Source of the DNA: a virus | Direction: 5' to 3' (one strand) | DNA length: 56,916 nt | IMG/VR virus record: IMGVR_UViG_3300006754_000019 | Span: 1 to 56,916 of that record | Shown: positions 32,132 to 40,364 of the stretch, piece by piece | Numbering within the stretch: position 1 is the first letter of the stretch | Layout: the number at the start of each line of letters is the position of its first letter | Translations under genes and position numbers: made by a program | The notes under the pieces: model-generated | Database searches by the model: none | What the model saw: the letters and a program-made list of their open reading frames with translations, nothing else | Told to the model about the DNA's origin: nothing

Positions 32132-32412
32132 TGAAACAGTATGAAGGTGGAGGGGTTGACCCCAATGACGTAGAGATGTTAGATGTACTTGAACAGCAGG
32201 AGGGCAAAATATTTCATTGTAAGAACTGCAACAAGATATTCCCATACAATGAGATGTGTCAGTCGGGAGAGATTTGTGCTGATTGTCATTGTGCCTTAGC
32301 AGATGAAAGACGTAACGCACTCAGAATGCGACTTGCAAATAAGGATACTGACTACAAACAGGACGAACCAAATGACATTGATGAAGATGGACACATGATA
32401 GAGATGTATTAA
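32131..32412 (+). CDS. Zinc-ribbon small protein
   Basis: 93 residues. IFHCKNCNKIFPYNEMCQSGEICADCHCA has six cysteines in a CxxC...C...CxxC arrangement, a treble-clef or ribbon fold. The remainder is acidic. It couples to the membrane protein gene through TAATG. This is one of at least five small Cys-rich products in the early block. Confidence 0.65.
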   Translation: MKQYEGGGVDPNDVEMLDVLEQQEGKIFHCKNCNKIFPYNEMCQSGEICADCHCALADERRNALRMRLANKDTDYKQDEPNDIDEDGHMIEMY

Positions 32413-32455
32413 CTAATCGTTAACTTTTTTAACTTTTTGTAGAAGGAGAATAGAA

Positions 32456-33355
32456 ATGGTTATTAATAATGTAATAGTAGAAAGAGGGTATGATCTATCT
32501 GGAAGGAATACTAACTTGGAGCAAGGTAATAGGTTTGATTATACTCGGTTGGAGTCTGTGATGGCTACCACTAGCCACCATAGGACATCGGAGAAGTATA
32601 ACTTTGTCCCGACTGTACAGTTGATTCAACTGTTGGAGAGACATGGTTGGTTTGTTGCCAGTGGTAGGGAGACCAATGCTAGGGAGAACAGGCAAGGTTT
32701 CCAAAAGCACATGTTAAGATTCAGAAGGATTGAAGATGTAGGGAAGGCTTTACAGTTAAATGAAGTGATTCCTGAAATCCTTATGACGAATGCACATGAT
32801 GGAGGTGCTGCCTTTAAATTGATGTCTGCCCTATGGAGATGTTGGTGCAGTAATGGATGTGTGACAGCTGAAAGTACGGTTGGTGATTACCGTATCCTCC
32901 ACAAGGGGTACACTGATGAAAAGGTAATGAATGCTGTTACCCACATAGTAGAGGACACACCGAAGGTAATTGAATCTGTAGATAGGTTCAAGAATGTTGA
33001 ACTGACAGAGGGTGAACGGAAGATATTTGGTGAGTCTGCCCTCCAAGTCCTGTACCCAGAGGATGATAAGCTCCTAAAGTTCCACATGCAAGAAAGTGTG
33101 GACAGGCTTATAAAACCTCAACGATCACAGGATAGTAAGGCTAATCTATGGAACACCTACAACGTAGTTCAAGAAAAGTTCTTGAAGGGTGGGAGATTCA
33201 TGGTTGAGAAAGCTGAAGTAGAGTTCAATCCTAACAACCCTCATTGGGCTAGGGCAAAGAAAACAAAGGAAATCAAAGCGATTGACAAAGACGTTAAGTT
33301 GAATCGTGCCCTTTGGACTCTGACAGAGAAGATGTGTGAACTGAAGAATGCGTAA
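32456..33355 (+). CDS. DUF932 family protein
   Basis: 299 residues. The pattern EKYNFVPTVQLIQLLERHGWFVASGRETN, MLRFRR and MTNAHDGGAAFKLMSALWRCWCSNG is characteristic of DUF932 proteins, common in phages and plasmids. The C-terminal half is helical (NLWNTYNVVQEKFLKGG). Known: the family sits near DNA metabolism genes but has no proven activity. It is followed by a hairpin, so may end a transcription unit. Confidence 0.8.
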   Translation: MVINNVIVERGYDLSGRNTNLEQGNRFDYTRLESVMATTSHHRTSEKYNFVPTVQLIQLLERHGWFVASGRETNARENRQGFQKHMLRFRRIEDVGKALQLNEVIPEILMTNAHDGGAAFKLMSALWRCWCSNGCVTAESTVGDYRILHKGYTDEKVMNAVTHIVEDTPKVIESVDRFKNVELTEGERKIFGESALQVLYPEDDKLLKFHMQESVDRLIKPQRSQDSKANLWNTYNVVQEKFLKGGRFMVEKAEVEFNPNNPHWARAKKTKEIKAIDKDVKLNRALWTLTEKMCELKNA

Positions 33356-33368
33356 CTGACTATTTGTT

Positions 33369-33395
33369 CCCACCCCTCCAATGGAGAGGGGTGGG
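33369..33395 (+). terminator. Perfect 10-bp hairpin with short T-run
   Basis: CCCACCCCTC and GAGGGGTGGG pair fully around a 7-base loop, 14 bases after the DUF932 stop. Only GTTT follows, so termination may be partial. Just downstream lies GGTGGCAGA, the complement of the motif in the intercistronic hairpins. Confidence 0.6.
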
Positions 33396-33437
33396 GTTTC
33401 GGTGGCAGATAATTTCATTTCAATGAAAGGAGGATAT

Positions 33438-33959
33438 ATGAATAAGATACCACCTGAATTATATATGCAATATAGAAGATTAATCCTCCATCAAGCACAA
33501 GTATGGAGTAGAAAAACTAAATTTGACTTTCGTGAGTTGGTCTCCTTTGGTAACCTCATTCTATGTGAATGCTACAATAAATGGGATGGTGAAAGAGACT
33601 TCACTACATTTCTAGTTTCTATCCTGAACTATAAATTTAGGAGTGTGATTTGGGGTAGTAGTATCAGCAGACCTCAATATAATAACAACACAGACATCTT
33701 ACAGGCTGTTGGAGACACTAGGACATCTGCTGGTATATCAGGTGATATAATAGACAACTATGTTGACCCTGTTAAGGCATTGACTAAAGGAATGCCTGAA
33801 GACTGTAAAAGGTTGGTGCAGATAATACTAAGACATGAATTAAAGTCTTTGTCCTCCCTAAGCTACCATTTAAGAAAGAGGGGATGGTCTTGGAAAACTA
33901 TTAACCAAAGAATTAAGGAAACTAAAACATTTTTCAAACAAAGGAGGGAAGCACAATGA
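33438..33959 (+). CDS. Sigma-70-like protein
   Basis: 173 residues from ATG 33438 with AAAGGAGG upstream. The segment FDFRELVSFGNLILCECYNKWDGERDFTTFLVSIL (about 28-62) matches sigma region 2 (ELV..G...L.....W.....FTTF). The C-terminal part (LSSLSYHLRKRGWSWKTINQRIKE) looks like a region 4 helix-turn-helix. Known: many phages code sigma-like factors to redirect host RNA polymerase. It could serve the two promoter-like motifs at 39652 and 48057; this is inference. Confidence 0.65.
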   Translation: MNKIPPELYMQYRRLILHQAQVWSRKTKFDFRELVSFGNLILCECYNKWDGERDFTTFLVSILNYKFRSVIWGSSISRPQYNNNTDILQAVGDTRTSAGISGDIIDNYVDPVKALTKGMPEDCKRLVQIILRHELKSLSSLSYHLRKRGWSWKTINQRIKETKTFFKQRREAQ

Positions 33960-35305
33960 TTATTATTAATGTAGGTAGTTACATTACTATATCAGGACTA
34001 GAAGGGAATCCAGAACTGATAGACCAACTGAAAGAGAAGTTAATAATAGACAACCCTCTTTACCTAGATGCAGTTGAAAGAGGAAGATTGACTAAAGGGA
34101 TTCCCATGCACATCAAATTATTAAAGAAGTATAAGAATGGAGACTACTCCGTACCTAGAGGGTATTTATATAAATTGGCAGAAATAATAAAGATGTATAA
34201 TTGTCATGTTAATTATTCTCATCCTAAAGTAGACCTCCTTGACTTCAATTTCCAAGGTGAATTGAAACCAGACCAAAGGAAAGCTGGGAGGGGCATAGTT
34301 GCTAAACGGTTCAGTGTATTGAAAGCCCCTACAGGGTCAGGCAAAACTGTATTGGCAATATGGACTATAGCAAAGAGGAAAGTCCCTACATTGATAGTCG
34401 TACATACTAAAGAACTGTTGTATCAATGGAGGGATAAGGTAGTCCAATTCCTTAACGTCAAAAAGAATCATATAGGATTAGTGGGAGATGGACATAATAA
34501 CTATGGGATAATTACCATAGGTATCGTAAACTCCCTAACCAAGAAAAAGATTGAGTATCCTTTTGGTACAATCATTATAGATGAATGCCATAGAGTACCA
34601 GCCTCCACCTTTGCCAATGTAATCAATAAGGTAAACACTAAATACTTACTAGGGCTGACCGCTACAGACAAAAGGAGTGATGGTTTAGACTTCCTGATTT
34701 ATTACTACATGGGAGAACTTGCACATGAAATTAATACTAAGAAGTTAATGAAGACAGGGAGGATACTAAAGCCTGAAGTGAAGATAGTAGAGACATCTTT
34801 CAATTATTCCATGCGAAACATTTATCAACGGCAAGCTATGTTGAAGAAACTGATAGAGTGTCCTGATAGGAATGCCCTCATTGCTCATAAGGTGAAACGT
34901 CAACTTAAACAACACCCTAATGGAGTAGTGTTGGTAATATCAGATAGGGTTGCCCACATTATTAAACTAAGTCAGTTGTTAGAGGAGGCTAGTGTTATGA
35001 TAGGGGCAACACCTAACAAAGAAAGGAGGGAAACAATAGAAAAACTAGAAAAACTAGAAAGCAGAATACTGTTAGCTACTGGTCAGTTGATTGGGGAGGG
35101 GTTTGATCTACCAGCATTGTCTTCTATCTTCCTCACTACCCCAATCAAATTTAATGGGCGATTACAACAGTACATAGGGAGGGTACTAAGGGTAGCAGAA
35201 GGAAAAGATTCAGCAATCATATATGACTTTGATGATAAATGTTGGTTGCTTCAGCATAGCCTTAAAAGCAGAATGAACTTTTATAGGAAGGAGGGATTCA
35301 TTTGA
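33956..35305 (+). CDS. SF2 DNA helicase (UvsW-like)
   Basis: 449 residues. Motif I APTGSGKT (about 123-130), motif Ia VVHTKELLYQW, motif II IIIDECHR (DECH), motif III LGLTATDKRSDG, and a C-terminal RecA domain with LLATGQLIGEGFDLPALSSIF and QYIGRVLRVAEG (motif VI). Known: UvsW-type helicases resolve R-loops and recombination intermediates. The DECH rather than DEAD form fits this branch. It overlaps the sigma-like gene by 4 bases. Confidence 0.9.
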   Translation: MIIINVGSYITISGLEGNPELIDQLKEKLIIDNPLYLDAVERGRLTKGIPMHIKLLKKYKNGDYSVPRGYLYKLAEIIKMYNCHVNYSHPKVDLLDFNFQGELKPDQRKAGRGIVAKRFSVLKAPTGSGKTVLAIWTIAKRKVPTLIVVHTKELLYQWRDKVVQFLNVKKNHIGLVGDGHNNYGIITIGIVNSLTKKKIEYPFGTIIIDECHRVPASTFANVINKVNTKYLLGLTATDKRSDGLDFLIYYYMGELAHEINTKKLMKTGRILKPEVKIVETSFNYSMRNIYQRQAMLKKLIECPDRNALIAHKVKRQLKQHPNGVVLVISDRVAHIIKLSQLLEEASVMIGATPNKERRETIEKLEKLESRILLATGQLIGEGFDLPALSSIFLTTPIKFNGRLQQYIGRVLRVAEGKDSAIIYDFDDKCWLLQHSLKSRMNFYRKEGFI

Positions 35306-35676
35306 AATTCAAACGTAAGAAGAATCCGAATGTGAAGAAGGAGGTGAAGCAGGAGGTAAAAAAGAGATTCAAACGTAAGAAGACTTTCACAAGGAAGTAC
35401 TGTCCTAAATGCTATGTGTGTGGAGGGGTTCTTCAAGATTTGATTGATCTGAAGTGGCATCGGGATAAGGACATGGTGTACAGTGATAACTTTGTCAGGC
35501 TTAGAAAGAGGGCACAGGAAAAGATAGTACGACTCCCTGCTGGTGCTGATGGTAAAACTAGCTACAGGCACAACAGAGATTCGTGTGAGCCTGGAGGGAA
35601 GCACTACATGAAGGATGTAAATAGAAAAGAAGCCTATTTAAAACACTTAGGATTAAAGGAGGATTACGATGAATGA
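35302..35676 (+). CDS. Basic zinc-binding protein
   Basis: 124 residues starting at TTG 35302, with AAGGAGGGA upstream. Very basic N terminus (KFKRKKNPNVKKEVKQEVKK) with a repeated FKRKK unit encoded by a duplicated 15-base stretch. CPKCYVCGG and later CEPG suggest a small zinc site. Overlaps the helicase stop by 4 bases. Likely nucleic-acid binding; no family recognised. Confidence 0.55.
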   Translation: MKFKRKKNPNVKKEVKQEVKKRFKRKKTFTRKYCPKCYVCGGVLQDLIDLKWHRDKDMVYSDNFVRLRKRAQEKIVRLPAGADGKTSYRHNRDSCEPGGKHYMKDVNRKEAYLKHLGLKEDYDE

Positions 35677-35986
35677 ATTGACACAAAGAGAATCGAAAAC
35701 TAAGAAGAAGGGTGCAAGGCATATCAATGGAGGGTATCGTCTAAGGAAGAAAGACCCAAATAGACCTGCACAGAAATTAATGAATGAGTTGAGTGACTAC
35801 AAAAGCTTTGACTCAAAAGATATGCGTGATGAGATAAGCAAAGCTGGGAGATGCAAGACTAGCGGTAAAATGATAAAAGCAATTAAACATCTCAAGCTAG
35901 GGAGGGAGATGTTGGAAAACATGATACAGAAACTTGAACAGAAAGATAAGATGAAAGCTTTGGAATACTTTAAGAACATATTTTAA
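35669..35986 (+). CDS. Hypothetical basic helical protein
   Basis: 105 residues, basic N terminus and a helical C terminus (GKMIKAIKHLKLGREMLENM). AAAGGAGGATTACG precedes the ATG. Lies between the basic zinc-binding gene and primase, overlapping the former by 8 bases. No motif recognised. Confidence 0.55.
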   Translation: MNELTQRESKTKKKGARHINGGYRLRKKDPNRPAQKLMNELSDYKSFDSKDMRDEISKAGRCKTSGKMIKAIKHLKLGREMLENMIQKLEQKDKMKALEYFKNIF

Positions 35987-36005
35987 TAGGAAATGGAGGA
36001 AAGCG

Positions 36006-36914
36006 ATGAATAAAACATTTAACTTTACTTCATTCTGTGACGATGAAGGAATAGAGTATTGGACAGAAGGTAAGAACGTCACAGAGGGATGGATTAATAT
36101 ACAGTGTCCTCACTGTAATGATAGAACTAACCATCTAGGATTTGACCCCAGTACAGGGCAGTTTAATTGTTGGAAGTGTGGGTCGCACTCCCTGTGGGAT
36201 ACTTTGATTGAACTACATGATGGACACCCTCAAGACATAGTGATGAACTATCAAACAGATGGGACAGAGGTTAAACATGTCAAGAGGGAGAAGAAGGAAG
36301 TAGGGATGGAGGTTGAACTGCCACCAGATTGCACTAGACCCTCTAACATGTTAGCCAGTGAAAGGAGGATATATACTAAGTATCTTACAAGTAGGGGGTT
36401 TAACATAGCACAACTATCTACCAACTGGAACATACATCTGGGAGGGGTTACTGGTGCTTATAAATTCAGAATCGTTATTCCTGTATACTACAAACACAAA
36501 ATAGTTTCCTATGTAGCGAGGGATGTGACAGGAGAACAAGACCCTAAGTATCTGAATATGCCTAATGTAAACCTCAAGGACTATCTGTACGGCTATGATT
36601 CCTGTGTGGGTGATAGCGTGGTAGTCGTAGAGGGAATCACCGATGTATGGAGGTTAGGAATGGGTGTTGCTGTGGCTACATTAGGAACGCAGACTACACT
36701 TGCCCAAATAAGTTTGCTACGGAAGTTTAAGAAGGTGATTATCTTATTTGATAGAGGAGAAGATGCACAAAAGGAAGCTGATAAGATCAAGCAAACGCTT
36801 TTAGTCCTTGGTGTATCAGTAGTTAACGAACACCTCCCTGAAGGTGTGGAAGACCCTGCTGATATGTTCGATGACCAAGTAGAAGATTTTTTAAAAAAGA
36901 AGTGGACAATTTAA
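36006..36914 (+). CDS. DNA primase (zinc-binding and TOPRIM)
   Basis: 302 residues. A zinc ribbon near the N terminus (CPHC ... CWKC) of CHC2-like type is followed by a linker and a primase core. The TOPRIM domain has VVVVEGITDVWRLGMGV (Glu of motif 1) and KVIILFDRGEDAQKEAD (DxG-type motif). Known: phage T7-type primases share this order; no helicase is attached here, since a DnaB-like gene follows separately. Preceded by AAATGGAGG. Confidence 0.85.
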   Translation: MNKTFNFTSFCDDEGIEYWTEGKNVTEGWINIQCPHCNDRTNHLGFDPSTGQFNCWKCGSHSLWDTLIELHDGHPQDIVMNYQTDGTEVKHVKREKKEVGMEVELPPDCTRPSNMLASERRIYTKYLTSRGFNIAQLSTNWNIHLGGVTGAYKFRIVIPVYYKHKIVSYVARDVTGEQDPKYLNMPNVNLKDYLYGYDSCVGDSVVVVEGITDVWRLGMGVAVATLGTQTTLAQISLLRKFKKVIILFDRGEDAQKEADKIKQTLLVLGVSVVNEHLPEGVEDPADMFDDQVEDFLKKKWTI

Positions 36915-36915
36915 T

Positions 36916-36939
36916 ATGGATTGTTATACTGTTGTTTAA
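36916..36939 (+). CDS. Seven-codon leader ORF before a double inverted repeat
   Basis: MDCYTVV followed by TAA. The ATG begins one base after the primase stop, and its own stop is immediately next to the first inverted-repeat arm (36940). There is no separate ribosome site; reinitiation after primase is possible. A ribosome stopping here would cover the arm. Coding status uncertain. Confidence 0.35.
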   Translation: MDCYTVV

Positions 36940-37048
36940 CTTGCGACCAGACTAGGCAAAATCTAATAGATATACGTTTCAGCCTGTGTATGGTGGAGGA
37001 GTCTGGTCGCAAGCCAAAATATCCTCTAATCATACACAGGCTTTTTTA
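36940..37048 (+). promoter_or_regulatory. Interleaved inverted repeats (pseudoknot/attenuator-like RNA)
   Basis: Arm A 36940-36953 (CTTGCGACCAGACT) is the exact complement of A' 37000-37013. Arm B 36981-36992 (AGCCTGTGTATG) is the exact complement of B' 37031-37042. The order is A-B-A'-B', so the stems interlock. B' runs into six T, as in an intrinsic terminator. It precedes the wHTH initiator gene and follows primase. Confidence 0.75.
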
Positions 37049-37061
37049 TTGGAGACCTACC

Positions 37062-38141
37062 ATGCATAAAGAAAAACCTAGTTATTGGTCTATCCTCCCT
37101 GCTGATGTTAGATACTGTAAAAAGATAACCGCCAATGCTAAGATACTATATACAGAAATCACAGCACTAAGTAGTAAGGAAGGGTATTGTTGGGCAACCA
37201 ACAAATACTTTGCAGACCTCTATAAAGTATCAGAAGTATCAATTTCCACTTGGGTATCCTCCCTAGTAGATCAAAACTATATCACTTCCGAAATGTCCAA
37301 ATCACCTACTGGTTCAAGAAGAAAATTAAGGACAAATACTGCACAGGGAGGTCATAAAGAAAACTTTAAGGGGGGTCATAAAGAAAACTTTAACCGTAGT
37401 AATACAAGCTCTAGTATACTTACTAAAGTAAGTAACAGTGATTCTGAAGAATCACTAAAGAAACTTTTTGGTTATCGTTGTGTGAGGGAATGGAATAAGT
37501 TTGATTATACTAGATCTCATAAATCAGAAACGATCATCAAGAGGGTTGATAAGTATATGAAGCAGTTATTAAAAGGAACTTTCTTTAATGACAAAGAGGT
37601 TAATAAGGATTTTATGAAGTACCATTATATAAGTACCAATGGGAGAAAGTATACAAAAGAGGAATTATTAAAAGGAATACAAAACACTTCTTTATTATTC
37701 AAAGGAGGGTATTCCAATCTTAAAAACTTACCAAAGGGTTTAGATACCCTTATCTACAATGAGTCATCAGGAACAAGCATGTTCTTATCTGCGTTGTTCA
37801 ACCCTCCTAAACTACTATCAAAGAAGTTTGTTAAAGATTCATACCCAAAGATAACCGAACTGTTTATGAATAATGGAATAGAGGAGAGTAGTAGATTCAA
37901 AATAGTAAAAGGAATTGCTTCTTTAGTTGAATACCAAGGGAGGATAAACTGTAGGATTCCAAAAATGAAAAGACTGTTTGGAACTCCCTACCTATTATGT
38001 AAGACATATCTTGAATGGTTGAATGCACAGGGGTGGGTTAATAAAGTGGAACTAGGCTATATCAAAGCCGATGGGAAAATGTTCAAGAAGTTTATAGTGG
38101 ACATGGAGGAAGAATGTTTCGGGTATTCTTTAATAAAGTAA
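37062..38141 (+). CDS. Winged-helix replication initiator-like protein
   Basis: 359 residues from ATG 37062 (GGAG upstream). A longer frame upstream covers the inverted repeats and is unlikely. N-terminal wHTH (about 8-75): SILPADVRYCKKITANAKIL and KEGYCWATNKYFADLYKVS, then STWVSSLVDQNYI, the pattern of phage replisome organisers (HTH_36). A short duplicated GGHKENF lies near 110. The C-terminal half is helical. Known: such proteins bind the origin and load helicase. Confidence 0.75.
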   Translation: MHKEKPSYWSILPADVRYCKKITANAKILYTEITALSSKEGYCWATNKYFADLYKVSEVSISTWVSSLVDQNYITSEMSKSPTGSRRKLRTNTAQGGHKENFKGGHKENFNRSNTSSSILTKVSNSDSEESLKKLFGYRCVREWNKFDYTRSHKSETIIKRVDKYMKQLLKGTFFNDKEVNKDFMKYHYISTNGRKYTKEELLKGIQNTSLLFKGGYSNLKNLPKGLDTLIYNESSGTSMFLSALFNPPKLLSKKFVKDSYPKITELFMNNGIEESSRFKIVKGIASLVEYQGRINCRIPKMKRLFGTPYLLCKTYLEWLNAQGWVNKVELGYIKADGKMFKKFIVDMEEECFGYSLIK

Positions 38142-38150
38142 GGAGGATAA

Positions 38151-39638
38151 ATGAACGCTAAGATAGAAAAGAAGATTGTCACAGGGATGATAGTCAGTGA
38201 GGAATTCCTTAAAGGGATAGTACAAATCTACAGACCCCTCCAAGTTCCCTTTGCCAAAGAAGTAGCTGGTTGGTGCTTAGAACACTTCAACGAATACAGG
38301 AAACCCCCTCTAAAGCATATAGAAGATATCTTCATAGCCCACAAGGAGGAGCTATCTGAAGAACAAGAAGATTTAATAGGGGACTTCCTACAACACATCT
38401 CAGAAGAATACGAAGAAGCAGAGACTTTCAATGTACAGTATATTTTAGATACGGCAGAGAAGTACTTCAGGACTATAACCCTCCAAGAACTGAACAAGAG
38501 GCTATCTGCCACCATCACCAAAGGAAATATCAACAAGGGGGAGGCTTTAATAAAAGACTTTGAAAGAGTTGTCCGACCACAGACCAAAGGAGTGAATCCC
38601 TTTGACGTAGAGGTGATACAGAATGCCTTTACAGAAGATCACACCAACAACCTATTCAGGTTTCCCGATGTACTGGGGAACATAGTAGGAAACTTTGAAA
38701 GGGAACATCTTGTGTCCTTTGTGGGAGTGTCCAGTATAGGAAAGTCGTGGTGGCTTATGTGGATGGCTATGTTAGGGTTGTCAGAAGGATACAGGGTTGT
38801 GTATGTGAGCCTAGAAATGTCTGAGAAGCAAATGGTAAAGAGGATACATCAATTTATTAACGCATGTCCTACGAAGGAGTGTGACGTAATTTTACTTCCA
38901 GTTTTTGATTGTACGAAGAATCAGAAAGACATTTGTGATAGAAAGGAAAGGAGGAGCAAATGTGGTATCCAAGATGAAGATGGAAATGACATGGACTTTC
39001 ACCAAGCTAAGAAAGGAGGGTATAAGCCCTGTACCGAATGCACTGAAGACTACAAGCAGGGTCTATGGCATAAGGTAGTAAAGAGGAAAGTGTTGTCTGA
39101 ACAGATGGTGTTGGAGAAGAACAAGCTTGTCTACGGTAGTTTAATAAAGAAGAATAGATTTAAGTTCATCAAGTATCCCTCTAAAGGGGCTACGATGTCT
39201 GAGCTACGTTCCCATTTATTGAACATAGAACAGTATGAGGGATTCATCCCTGATATTATAGTTACCGACATGGCTGATAAGTTTTCAGCAGAGAATACCA
39301 GACAGGATACCAGACACCAGATAGATGAAGTCTGGAGGGCACACAAGTCCCTAGCACAGGAAAGAAAATGTTTGGTAGTAACGGCAAGTCAATCTAACAC
39401 GATGAGGACAGAAAAGGATATACGACAAGGAGATTGGGCTGAATCAGTGGGTAAGATTCAAGAGTCGGACATATCTTTTGCCCTCAATCAGAAACCCGAA
39501 GAAAAGTCCCAAGGGCTGATGAGGGTATCTGTCCTAAAGCAAAGGGATGATGACTTTGACTTGACTACAGAAGTAAATGTATTGATGTCATACAAAATCG
39601 GCAGACCGTATTTGAAGTCTTGTATGAGGGGAAAATAA
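38151..39638 (+). CDS. DnaB-like replicative helicase with cysteine insertion
   Basis: 495 residues. The N domain (1-150) is helical as in DnaB. Walker A GVSSIGKS at 192-199, then VVYVSLEMSEKQMVKR (motif 1a), and IIVTDMADKFS (about 369-379) as Walker B. Between them about 60 residues (239-300) hold seven cysteines (near 239, 244, 254, 262, 271, 294, 297) in CxxC-like pairs, probably an extra zinc module. It overlaps no neighbour but follows the initiator by 9 bases. Confidence 0.85.
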   Translation: MNAKIEKKIVTGMIVSEEFLKGIVQIYRPLQVPFAKEVAGWCLEHFNEYRKPPLKHIEDIFIAHKEELSEEQEDLIGDFLQHISEEYEEAETFNVQYILDTAEKYFRTITLQELNKRLSATITKGNINKGEALIKDFERVVRPQTKGVNPFDVEVIQNAFTEDHTNNLFRFPDVLGNIVGNFEREHLVSFVGVSSIGKSWWLMWMAMLGLSEGYRVVYVSLEMSEKQMVKRIHQFINACPTKECDVILLPVFDCTKNQKDICDRKERRSKCGIQDEDGNDMDFHQAKKGGYKPCTECTEDYKQGLWHKVVKRKVLSEQMVLEKNKLVYGSLIKKNRFKFIKYPSKGATMSELRSHLLNIEQYEGFIPDIIVTDMADKFSAENTRQDTRHQIDEVWRAHKSLAQERKCLVVTASQSNTMRTEKDIRQGDWAESVGKIQESDISFALNQKPEEKSQGLMRVSVLKQRDDDFDLTTEVNVLMSYKIGRPYLKSCMRGK

Positions 39639-39651
39639 AGATTAATTATTT

Positions 39652-39687
39652 TTCAAAAATGCAGGAGTTTTTCTAATACTGGAGTAG
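39652..39687 (+). promoter_or_regulatory. Promoter-like motif, copy 1
   Basis: TTCAAAAAT at 39652-39660 and TTCTAATACTG at 39671-39681 followed by GAGTAG. The same elements with the same 19-base spacing occur at 48057-48092. TTCAAA and TAATAC are 16 bases apart, so a sigma-type promoter is plausible. Gene 39809 and the mini-ORF follow. Confidence 0.65.
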
Positions 39688-39725
39688 CGGAAGTATTTAT
39701 AACCTTAACCAAAGGAGGAGAACAA

Positions 39726-39761
39726 ATGGGAAAAAGAACCAATTATGGATTTATGGGTTGA
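39726..39761 (+). CDS. 11-residue mini-ORF with strong ribosome site
   Basis: MGKRTNYGFMG after AAAGGAGGAGAACAA. The leader CCTTAACCAAAGGAG before it is repeated before the next gene at 39809, as if one start region had been duplicated. It may be a regulatory leader peptide or a remnant. Confidence 0.4.
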   Translation: MGKRTNYGFMG

Positions 39762-39808
39762 AGAATAAAGTTAATTTGAAGTAGAACCCTTAACCAAAGG
39801 AGAGTAAA

Positions 39809-40363
39809 ATGACTAAAGAAGAATCGAAGTTAAAACAAGAAGATTTAGAATTTGCAGTAGATGAATTAAATGAAGTACTGTTTGGAGGGGAAGAAGAAAT
39901 TGGCAAGGCTTTTGCTGATGAAATGGTTGACGAGTTGAAGGAGGCTTCCGAAGAAATAGACAAAGCTGATTCGTTTTCACAAAGAACAGCTGATGTGTTA
40001 GAGGTCTTAGGTGTAAAGGTTGACTTCAAGATAAAGCCTGAAAAGAAAAAGAAGACTAAGGCTAAGAAGGAGTCTAAACCAGCTAAGAAGGAGTCTAAAC
40101 CAACTAAGAAAGAAAAGAAGGCTAAGAAGGAGAAGAAAGCCAAGAAGGAAAAAGGCAAGACTAGGGTAAAGGCTATGCATGAAGTCCTGAAGAAGTGCAA
40201 GAAGGGCAAGTCCTACGAAGACATAGTGGAGGAAGTCCATGATGCATTAGATGGTACTTGTGCTATCAACAGTGTCAAGGGGTCATTGAGGTTTGCCCTG
40301 TCAGTGCTTGTACAGTTTGACGTAATAGAAGTGAAGGACAGGAAGTACCGCTTTATAGGTTAA
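39809..40363 (+). CDS. Lysine-rich linker protein with small C-terminal domain
   Basis: 184 residues. An acidic helical N part (about 1-60); then a lysine-rich stretch (about 75-118) with repeats of AKKESKP and KKAKKEK; then a compact domain (VKAMHEVLKKCKKGKSYEDIVEEVHDAL to YRFIG) that looks like a winged helix. The histone-like middle suggests DNA binding. Lies just after the promoter-like motif and next to the Mom-like gene. Function unknown. Confidence 0.6.
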   Translation: MTKEESKLKQEDLEFAVDELNEVLFGGEEEIGKAFADEMVDELKEASEEIDKADSFSQRTADVLEVLGVKVDFKIKPEKKKKTKAKKESKPAKKESKPTKKEKKAKKEKKAKKEKGKTRVKAMHEVLKKCKKGKSYEDIVEEVHDALDGTCAINSVKGSLRFALSVLVQFDVIEVKDRKYRFIG

Positions 40364-40364
40364 T

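Noticed and set aside
32413-32455. Intrinsic terminator before the DUF932 gene
   Set aside because: T-rich but no convincing stem.
36940-37048. Retron or reverse-transcribed RNA
   Set aside because: No reverse transcriptase is present in the window; an attenuator or pseudoknot explains the repeats better.
36921-37061. N-terminal extension of the wHTH initiator to 36921
   Set aside because: It would translate both inverted repeats; ATG 37062 has GGAG and begins the conserved domain.
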